Assembly (NCBI GenBank): GCA_030141605.1
Contig: JAQGDQ010000760.1
Coordinates: 1 to 36,837 of the forward strand
Reading direction: 5' to 3'
From: Tubiluchus corallicola
Taxonomy: Eukaryota; Priapulida; Priapulimorpha; Priapulimorphida; Tubiluchidae
DNA: 36,837 nucleotides
Below are positions 20,668 to 36,837 of the stretch, piece after piece. Under the pieces are notes generated by a model. That model was not told the origin of the DNA, ran no database searches, and saw only the letters and a program-made list of their open reading frames with translations. The position numbers and the translations under genes are program-made. Position 1 is the stretch's first letter. Each line of letters starts with the position of its first letter.

Positions 20668-21370
20668 AGTAAGCCACTAGCCGAAATACGACACTTTGGC
20701 TTAAATGCATGTGCGAAATTTGCGGGAGTGTTGTATATGGGCAGCCCAAGTAGGCACTGGCGATTTCTGTCGATAATCGAGAATTATGAAATAATAAAAC
20801 ATAAAACTAAATTTATCTCAGAAGAAAGTAACTATAATAATGATGGATAGACCTTGACAATTTACAAATGTATTTTTAGAATAATATCATCATTATTATT
20901 AGTTCCCAAATTATCATCAGAACATTAAACTAAGTGAGAAACTATGTAAGGCACATAGCTCGCTAGCTCATTTACTTAGTAGAAAACAATTATTTGTCCA
21001 AAGAGGTAGTGAAACAGATCACATGTCTGTGAAGCGAGACAAAATAAAAAATGATAATATTATACCTTAAGCAAATGTTGGAATCGCCTAAAAAGCAGAC
21101 TTATTTCACTTCAAGATTAATATCAAAGCTAAATTTAATATTTTCCATTCTGCTAGCTCTGAATTTTACTTTATCAGATGTATAATAAATTATTCAACGT
21201 GTATATATGTTTTCATTTATTATTGTTAAATAAACAAGAACAACGGATGCTGCCATTACGGTTAACCACTCAATATGTGACCTGTGACTACTTGGGCACC
21301 CCATGTACGACGCGTCCTACTTGGACTAGCCCATGAACACCAATTGTCCTACATCGGCTAGTGTCCTACT
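20668..21370. mobile_element. Unclassified element with about 90-bp imperfect inverted repeats
   Basis: 20668-20757 and 21284-21370 are imperfect inverted repeats. Outer ends read AGTAAGCCACTAGCCGA and, on the other strand from the right end, AGTAGGACACTAGCCGA. Inner ends share CCTACTTGGGC or ACTACTTGGGC. The roughly 525-bp interior is AT-rich with no ORF of note. No target-site duplication was seen, so the superfamily is unknown. Confidence 0.55.
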
Positions 21371-22199
21371 CCGCTCCAAACACAGTGTTTCACCATTATA
21401 GTGTCTCAGTTTCACTGCTAAACAAAGTCTATTTGCAGAAATCTTGCATGACTGGAAAAAATAAAAATGATGCTAATAATACATGACTAACTCTCGTGGT
21501 ATATTTCAATACACTTTCCACGTCTGTTTGTGAGTAGCTTTTGTTAAAATACTTCGACATCTGATGAGAACTGGTTGGTGATCGCGAGGTTGACTGACGT
21601 TTGTCGATTTGTGTATTGATATGACAACAAACATGTCTACTCTACATTTGCGAGGTATTGTGAAGCCACAACATGAGAATCAGTTACACGCACAAAAACA
21701 GTGTGAAATAAATAGTTTTGAGTATCGAAGTGTTCACAAAGTGATGCGTTTTGCAAATATTCCAGCAGTTCTGTACAGTTTCATTGGCTATGATGTAGAT
21801 ATACAATTTCCATTTTAACATAGTTGCCCCCATAAATAGATATTTGACACAATTACTCAACATTAAGGGTTTCTCGCCAATACTAATTTTAAAGACTGCA
21901 TAACCTTATGGTGACAATTAATTTCTTATTGACATATACTTGAATTACTTCTTTTAAGTTTTACATTATTTCATAACGAATTATCTCTCACCCAGTTTTC
22001 AATTTTTGATTAAATCTGCACTTAGACGTAAAACATAAGAACTTTTTCGCTGGTTTTCAATAATAATGCGTTATCTTGTGCCCCAAAGAGTAACTTTTAC
22101 AAATTGGTAAAACAAAGTTGAACACATAACAACAATTACCTGTGCGCTGACATGTTTAGGATTAGAGAGACAAAGAAATTTGTGCTTTTGTTCACGACC

Positions 22200-22860
22200 C
22201 CTGCCCTTATTGCTGGATGGTAACATCGTAATCATGATCTGCAGGTAAAAGATTTTCGTTTTGTAGTGCATTGGTGAGGTACAATGTAAAAAGCACATAT
22301 CTTTAAGTAGGACTGTCATTATGTGTAATTCAGCTAGTTCTAAGACTGATTTTAAATCATCAAAATGTATTCCTCTATCAGCAGTAGGGGTGAGCATCGA
22401 ACGTTCGAACTCGATTCGAATCCAATACTATAGATTCGAATACTTCAATCACACGTGTTCTTTATCACTAAAACGATTGAAACATCATGCAATTAGCATA
22501 ATTTAGCTGTGATTTCTGCACACACCTTTAAAGAAATTACTAGTCGTTTTATTGTAGAACAAAACCTAGTGATATGCATGATCTTTGTAAGCCTAATTTT
22601 TACTGGTGGTTCGAAAACTTGTTCGAAAATCTTTCGATCTCAATTCGAATTCGGTTCGAATTCGAAACACTGAAGTTCTGTTCGATTCGAATTCGAAAGT
22701 TGCAAATTCGGTTCGATTCGAATGCTCGCCCCTAATCAGCAGTATCAAAAGCCTTGCTCATATCAAGCAGTAACAGAGTAATTAAAAAAGAACTTGAAGT
22801 CATGGCTTTTTCGGCTAAGATTTTTGCTGAAGTGATTAATTTTGTAGTGTTATTTCCTTC
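22200..22860 (-). mobile_element. Decayed LINE reverse-transcriptase fragment, split by a MITE
   Basis: On the minus strand, 22744-22850 encodes ITSAKILAEKAMTSSSF followed by LLLLDMSKAFDT, an RT block of a LINE family I recall as common in invertebrate genomes. After the MITE the frame resumes with ADRGIHFDDLKSVLELAELH and VLLKDM, then loses similarity. The MITE at 22385-22734 entered the KAFDT-AD coding region and duplicated 8 bp. Long dead; ends approximate. Confidence 0.7.
22385..22734. mobile_element. 350-bp hAT-like MITE with TTCGAA arrays
   Basis: Ends read TAGGGGTGAGCATCGAA (left) and, from the right on the other strand, TAGGGGCGAGCATTCGAA. Flanked by a perfect 8-bp duplication ATCAGCAG (22377-22384 and 22735-22742). 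The 8-bp duplication and the TAGGGG-type terminus fit the hAT superfamily. The interior has about eleven TTCGAA palindromes clustered near the ends and no ORF, so it is non-autonomous. Confidence 0.85.
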
Positions 22861-22878
22861 TCTTTAGTCTTTATGCAG

Positions 22879-22945
22879 TTTGGGCAATTGGTATAGTGGT
22901 AGTCTGTTCAGTCTGTTGCTTAGCGATGGTCGTAGAAATACAATT
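22879..22945 (+). repeat. tRNA-like SINE head remnant (A box)
   Basis: GGCAATTGGTATAGTGGTAG matches a tRNA A box (Gly/Glu/Asp-like). A weak B-box-like segment (GGTCGTAGAAATAC) lies about 40 bases on. Not a foldable tRNA gene. Confidence 0.35.
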
Positions 22946-22957
22946 TACTTCCTCGTA

Positions 22958-22987
22958 TTCTCGCGTGAGTCCGAGATAGCGCGAGAA
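22958..22987. repeat. 8-bp GC-rich inverted repeat TTCTCGCG/CGCGAGAA
   Basis: Perfect 8-bp arms separated by 14 bases, in a small CpG-rich patch. The arms are halves of the TCTCGCGAGA promoter motif known in vertebrates; no function is demonstrated here. Confidence 0.5.
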
Positions 22988-23727
22988 CAGGTGTGAAGTC
23001 AGGAAAAGTTCAGAAGTTTTGTAAATTATCATAATAAATATTCAAATTGTACGCGTTACTGAACTAATTACCTTGTTATTATTTGCTAGAGGTTTTCTCT
23101 TTTAAAGTTGAGGTTAGTAATTATTACAGTTCTTCCAATTATGTTATATTATTATTAAACTCACCTGCTAAACATCCAGTTACCTATTGTACCTGTGAAC
23201 TCGCTGTATGTTATAATAGGTGGCATAAATATTAAAACTTTTGAAACAATGCCACTAGATATAGATATAATTAACAAAAGAGACAGTAAGTGTGCGTGAG
23301 AGTGTGTCACTGTAAACGATCTAACAGTTTTGTTTGTGTGACAGTGAAGTTTTGCAACAAATACGGAACCGTGCTTTTTGTGGCAGTTACAAAACATGAC
23401 TTCATGAGTATTTTGACAATTTTACGACATATGGCATTTGACCGTATTCCTTGCACATCATTAAAAAGTACATGCCCACTTCATGAAAACGGTGATATGG
23501 CATTATACAGCCTGTAGCCATGCCGTTTTTTTTGGTACCATTTTTCTTCATGGTTACACTATAAATATTAGTTAGTCTCTTTTCATTGTCTTGCAAATTG
23601 CTAGCTTTAATATACCAATTAATAATTTGTTTAATTTATTTTGTCTATTGTTACAAAAAACTTTAATTATTTTAATGTGTAATAGGCCAGTTAGCAAGAG
23701 TTTAAATCTTAGAGTGTCATGAATTTC

Positions 23728-23815
23728 TTAGAGTGTTGTAATATGATGACCTACTAGCCGGTATTTTTCCTATAGAATGTTGTGAACGTAATAACCTACT
23801 GAACTGTATTTTTCC
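23728..23815. repeat. Diverged 43-45 bp tandem repeat, two units
   Basis: Two adjacent units each run from an AGAGTGTTGT/AGAATGTTGT start through ACCTACT to a GTATTTTTCC end. About two thirds of positions match. Confidence 0.5.
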
Positions 23816-25415
23816 TTAATTTGGTTTGTGATTTATTAACTTGTCGGACATAGCAAAAATTGCGGATATTTACAAGAAAGTGGCATCCGCCCATCTCTGA
23901 CGGCGATCCATAATAGTTGCTCGTTAGTATCTTTCGCTGTACAGATTGATCAGCATTTTTAGTGAATGCGTTCGATACACGGATCCATATTTTTAGTTGC
24001 TGCAGTCAGGATACAGATCCGTACCTTTAGTCACTGTCAAAAATAAATAATTACAAATTACGTTTATCAGATGAGTACTTGGATAAATGTTTTTCTGGTT
24101 TGCTGCTATATTTTGGACTTATTATGGTTCTCAGACATTTTCAAATTATAGGTAGTCGTCGACTTCCTACCTATGCAACTTATTACCGTTACCGTCCAAA
24201 GATAGAGGTTAAGCGTAACAGCTTATGGACGTTTTCACTCTTCTTTATTTACTTTGTTAAAATGACTGTTGGACTTTTAACCCAACCACAAGTTAATTAA
24301 TTAATTATACATAAGTCATATTTACTTCTACTTTTTAAGCGTATTCATTTTGAACCTTTCTAAATGTATCTGTCACAATAAATTCATCCGTAGGTGCCGC
24401 CATACTTCTTGCATGTATGCACACAAAACTATGAACTATGATATTTTATTTCACACATAAAACAGAAAATACTTACGAAAGTAATATTATCAATGGGCAA
24501 ATTTGGTTTGTGTGAGGGGAGTGTAGCACCAAGTGGTCATTTACATACTCCCGTTACACATTAGATATAATTAGGTATAATTAGTTCACGGGACCTGTAG
24601 AAAAATCATGTAACTGTTATTATTATATCTATGTAACAAGACAATAATTATTATTGTTAAGAAATTAGGATTAATTTAAGCTGAATTGGTCAATAATTTG
24701 ATATGCCAACTTACAAGCAAAACTGAAGCCGATAATAACTGTAATATTTGTGATGAGAGAAGGTTAATTATTGTATAATGTTAAATAAACATAACTAACT
24801 ATTAAGGAGGTAGAAAATATTGAGGAGATTTGAAAATGACTTATATTTGTAATGAGAAATACTTATTTTACATATAGTAATTTTACATATACATACACAT
24901 ACACGCACAGATATATATATATAAGCGTGTGCATGTTTATTATGTTCACACATAATATTATATTCCTGTGAAAATTATCTCACTGCTCAAATATTATACA
25001 GGTTATTCAGCTTTTCAGTAGAAGAGGCATTGAGCGAAGTTATAGTAATTTGATAATTTACATTGTTTGGAAGATAAATGAAAGTTAGGAAAATTCGTTA
25101 AACAAGAGAATTTCGACCTACAAAGGTCTGTTATTAATGTTAATGAGTTTCATTTTCAGGTAAACTGCAATAATTAGATAAATACCATGTGAGCAGTTGG
25201 CTTGATATTACTCAAAAGGATCATTTACTAGTAATTTACTGAGACAGGCTGCAATGACAAGATAATTTAGCTGAGCCAATGCAGAATTAATAGCAAAGAT
25301 ATTAATCCACAGAGCTTTTATAATTTCTGTAATTATGTAAGCAAAAAATAAAATTGTAAAATCACACATATAAAAAAGACAAATAGACACGCGTGAATAA
25401 GAAAAACAAAGACCC
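23816..25415. other. Intergenic stretch without recognised gene
   Basis: AT-rich intergenic DNA. A short simple repeat of CA and TA dinucleotides lies at about 24884-24923. Nothing else was recognised. Confidence 0.5.
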
Positions 25416-25690
25416 TTACACAGAAGAATATTTGATGATTAAACATTTGTTATAGTCTTTAGAAGCTACTTTTGCAGAAGGAGAGGAAGTTATGTTATGA
25501 GGCATGTTGTTCCATAATATAGCTCCATTGTGCTATAATAAACTTAAACCATAAGTTGTATTAAATCGTTTTTGAAAAAAGTGACCCCTAATGGACAATC
25601 TTTTGTAGTGTGAATGAAGATTGTGGTTTAAAAGTAAAGTAATAAGTATAACGTTCAGGTGATTGATTGCTGTTGAATTTGTACATTAAT
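25416..25690 (-). mobile_element. LINE 3'-end fragment (C-terminus of RT ORF)
   Basis: Minus strand. LMYKFNSNQSP, then after a frameshift HNLHSHYKRLSIRGHFF and TTYGLSLL, an internal stop, then HNGAILWNNMPHNI and SKDYNKCLIIKYSSV followed by TAA at 25416. This is the pattern found after the RT domain of CR1/L2-like LINEs (LMYKF, Y-x-TR, G-x-x-LWN-x-LP, F-x-x-x-LK). Confidence 0.6.
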
Positions 25691-25786
25691 TTGAATTCGA
25701 GTTTTGTAGATGAGTTTATTCGAGTGTTGTAATTCGGCGCACTGTTTGAACATACTGGTCTGTCTTGTGTCCGAGTCGCCTTACAA

Positions 25787-25794
25787 CCAATCAG
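25787..25794 (+). promoter_or_regulatory. CCAATCAG (NF-Y-type CCAAT box), possible PAK promoter element
   Basis: CCAAT box in a slightly more GC-rich stretch (25740-25830), 2.6 kb upstream of the first PAK coding exon. That exon needs an upstream non-coding exon because its acceptor lies four bases before the ATG. Suggestive only. Confidence 0.2.
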
Positions 25795-26831
25795 CCAGAA
25801 CCAGTTGTGGTCCTGAGTCGGTTATTACCTGTATATTGCCTAGTAATTACAAATGTGGGAGAATTCAATCAAGTAATTAATTTGTATAGATTTTGTCTGG
25901 TGGGAACAACAAATGCTGACTAATATATGTATGCGTTAAAATATGTGATATTCTGTGTGCTATTATATATACAATCGATTGTTATTTGCACTTCAGAAGT
26001 GTGTACCTTGTTGAGTTTGCCTTTTTTTACTTTTGTTTTTAACATCAAGCACATATTGCTTGTGTGTTATTACAATGTTAATGAATATGGCAATCTCATT
26101 GAAAGTGATAATATTGATGAATTTGCACATTTTACTGATTTTTCAAGACTACTCTTGATGGAAGGCCACAGTTGCAGTAACATCCGAGGAATGTGCAAAA
26201 AATTCAGGCTGGGCGTTGTTGGGCTTTATACGCTGACCTCTTTTAATGTTGATTCAGCTATTTTACCAAACTTGTTACGAATATATTAATCTTGGTGAGA
26301 GTTCTTTGCGGAATAACATATGGCATTGACATCAGATTGCATTCAGTTTAAGCCTAGGTAATAACTGGTATTTAAGTCTTCATTTTTTTTGCTATGCTTG
26401 CTTGGTGCTTCTGTACAATGTGTATATGGATTATGGATATTGCCTGCCTTATAATGCTGTGTAGTTGTACCTGGGTTTTTTCGCTTGTGCACGAATGAGT
26501 CACTAGTTTGCTTTATATGTGTCTTAAGATTTTGCAACCAAATGCATGAGTGCATGGTTTCATTGTTGCATTGGACATTGAAGTATCATCTTAATTCTGG
26601 CTGTACGTTTTATATTGGTAATCATTATCATTTATGGTGTCATTAAATGATACTAACATAGAACAGATGAAGTCTTATGACCTGGCTTTTTTCGTCGGCT
26701 TTATTTTCCATTTCAGCTAGTCATGAAAGGAAAAACCTTAATTTTCGGTCACTTTTGCAAGAACCTGTATGGAAGATCGATTTTTTGCACATTAGAGGAA
26801 AATTAGTATACTCCCATAACAAAAAGGGATA

Positions 26832-27109
26832 CAGTAGGTGCTGCTTAATAGACTCGCTTTGCAACCGAAGACTTTTGACCCAATTAACCAACAGATTTAG
26901 ATGACAAAAGTCAAAAAAGCTTATTGGTCGCACAAACCTATCTTATTGAAACATGTGAAGCAAAAATATGGAGTCAATTGTGCAAGTTATATGCGTCTAT
27001 TATCGGTAGTTTTTATATACATTTGAATAGGACCGACCTTACCAGGTGTTTTTGAGTGAATTAGGTGACTAATTCTATTAACCGACAGTTTAATAAACAA
27101 CGCCTACTG
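26832..27109. mobile_element. 278-bp pogo/Tc1-mariner-like MITE
   Basis: Ends read CAGTAGGTGCTGCTTAATAG and, from the other end, CAGTAGGCGTTGTTTATTAA, with TA on both sides (26830-26831 and 27110-27111). CAGTA ends and a TA duplication fit the pogo/Tigger branch. No ORF, so non-autonomous. Confidence 0.7.
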
Positions 27110-27111
27110 TA

Positions 27112-28438
27112 TTTATAATGTAAGAACATTTATTTTAAAATATCTACAATAGGTACAATTCTGCATCTCAATTTCATTTTTGTCCATGGAGACTTCCAGA
27201 ATGGTTACTTCCTACCTCATTGTTATGTCCTTCCCTATTATTCTAGATAGCTGAACTCATAAACATTGTGAAATCAGTAGCTGTTGTAATATAAACGATG
27301 AATGAGAAATAACATGCTTATGTAGTTGTTGTTTCACCGAGGACTTAATTTTTTCTAATTTGCAATTTCCAGAAAACAGAACAATCAATATTTCCTCTTC
27401 GATAGCTTTTTGAAAAATTTGCAATCTTTTTTCAAACTAACGAATTGTTATTATACATAAAATTTATATAGTACCCTAAATATATAAAAATACTCACTTG
27501 CACTTTACAACCAAAGATTTTGCAAAGCCTAAAATAAGTCATGCCCTATACGTACTATAACTTCCTAAAAAAATGCCTTAAAAATTTATATCAAAAATCT
27601 AGTTAGCCAAATGCAGGCAAAATTAAAATCCAATTTATTTCCGTATTCTATTTTAAAAAGATGTGTTCTTGAGCATTTTTTTAATGTAGAGACTGGGATT
27701 ATGTCAGCTGTTTTATTATACTGCAGTTTCCTTCTGCACGAGATGTTTCTGGTGTAGTTTTTTTCTCTCTGTTGCCACTAGTTTTCACATGGTCCGCTTT
27801 TTAGAACAGATGTACCTGACTTACGTTTGCAGAAAGTTATTCGTACAACCTTTAGAAAAAATGCCTTTTTGCAAGTTTGCTTTTTTGGAAAAAACTTCTG
27901 ATGAGGAAGAAACGTTTCGTTAAATAGTCCTCTAATCCTTTACTGATTAAAGTATAATCCTGTGGAGAAGTCCACTTTGGCCATGTTTTGTTCTAACCAC
28001 TGGCTCTGATTTATTTAATATATTTAGACTAATTATTATTATAGAATAAGATATTTTAATGTTATCATTTCAAGCATATGCCTAGTCTTTCTGTTTTGAG
28101 ATGCGGAAGTAATGTGAATGCATAGTGAAGTGTGTGCTGTTGATAATGCCACATAGTGTGCATGTATTCTAACGCAGTAAGTTTAGAAACTTCAGAAACC
28201 TTAAAATTTAAAAACTGCACAAAGAAAAAAGCAAAACAAACTTGCAGTCCTTTGCTAATTTCGTACTACTTAGTTGCTTAGTTGTAATCTTGCAAGGGCG
28301 GCATCAGTGCAAGCAGGATTTTATGGATGTACCTTTCATACGTTCTTAGTAAAATGTAAATTTTGCTGTTGAAGAACAAAAGCCATGATTCACTCAATCA
28401 GGAGATCAATTAAAATTCTAGGCAACTTTCAATTTCAG
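27112..28438. other. Flank or 5' intron upstream of the PAK coding start
   Basis: AT-rich, no recognised gene. At least its 3' end is intron, since a good acceptor (CTTTCAATTTCAG) ends at 28438. The 5' non-coding exon(s) could not be located. Confidence 0.5.
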
Positions 28439-36222
<7,784 letters not shown>

Positions 36223-36837
36223 TAAAATTTAGTTCACCTGTTTATTAACAGTAGTTGACAGAATGACATTGTTGATTTATGTTTAATTTTTCTTTTAGTA
36301 TTAGATACTGCATTTTTGTTGGAAGTGTGATATGTTGTGATGTGGTTTTACATGCTAGAATCTGTTGTTTTATTAATAACTTTGCTGGTTGTAGGCAGCA
36401 AGTTGTAAGCGGTTTTTTGTAACAGGGTTTTGCAGATAATGTAGTGACATTTACTGACAAGAAAGAAAAAGCATTATAAACTGTGCTGTCACTCCCACTT
36501 CCTCCACTTTCATCACATCAGTACCATTTGAAGCTTGTAAACAGCAATTGATAAATATTCCACAGTACCAACAACAGTACCATAGTACTTGTGCCATTTT
36601 GATTAAAAAAATGGTTCCACTGCAAATTAATGTTATAAAAATTTTTGATATTGTGTGATATTTATTAAAGTGATGCCATTCTTGTTAATAAGAATTTGAA
36701 ATTCTAAGAAGTGCATTTCCAAATGCAAGGAAGAAAACACTTACATGGGCACATGATACCTACTGTGTCCACCATTTGTTTGTTTATGTACAGCATTGCT
36801 GATCCGAGGAAAGAAAGTAAGCTGGCATGTTGTGTTC

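Noticed and set aside
25927-26289. 120-codon plus-strand ORF with a hydrophobic N-terminus that could mimic a signal peptide
   Set aside because: No family resemblance, no splice or promoter context, AT-rich composition like the surrounding DNA.
27898-27916. CTGATGAGGAAGAAACG, resembling a hammerhead ribozyme core
   Set aside because: There is no room for stem II between CTGATGA and GAAAC, and no flanking stems I or III are visible.

Overview
The window is AT-rich, intron-rich animal (invertebrate metazoan) DNA with two recognisable protein-coding genes arranged head to head. Both run off the window. Conserved protein blocks are split into short exons with GT/AG borders and consistent phases. 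Introns and the intergenic gap carry decayed LINEs, tRNA-derived SINEs and small terminal-inverted-repeat transposons. The phylum cannot be fixed from this sequence; a lophotrochozoan, cnidarian or invertebrate deuterostome would all fit.

Minus strand, 526-18551: SCYL1, the Scy1-like pseudokinase of Golgi/COPI traffic. Eighteen coding exons give 802 residues: a pseudokinase domain, a HEAT-repeat block, then an acidic, tryptophan-rich tail. The last exon(s), with the basic C-terminus, lie beyond base 1. Its introns hold a degenerate CR1/Jockey-like LINE (about 12089-14290), tRNA-derived SINE copies, a 34-bp satellite of about 25 units (7782-8656), and exact 60-bp and 27-bp tandem duplications.

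Intergenic, 18552-28438: no convincing gene. It holds a possible SCYL1 promoter (two CCAAT boxes and a GTCACGTGAC E-box near 20000-20093), an unclassified inverted-repeat element (20668-21370), a 350-bp hAT-like MITE with a perfect 8-bp target duplication nested inside a dead LINE reverse-transcriptase fragment, a second LINE 3' fragment (25416-25690), and a pogo/Tc1-like MITE (26832-27109).

Plus strand, 28439-36221: a group II p21-activated kinase (PAK4/5/6, Drosophila mbt type). Eleven coding exons give 752 residues: N-terminal CRIB, RPKPIVDP pseudosubstrate, a long Pro/Gln/Ser linker with a three-copy 43-44 residue repeat and a polyQ tract, then the start of the kinase domain. The rest of the kinase lies past the right edge.

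The genes are unrelated in pathway: SCYL1 acts in retrograde membrane traffic, and the PAK is a Cdc42/Rac effector acting on cytoskeleton and adhesion. I found no new multi-gene system. The most unusual material is the repeat content: the satellite with higher-order structure, the TTCGAA-studded nested MITE, the unclassified inverted-repeat element and the hairpin beside it.
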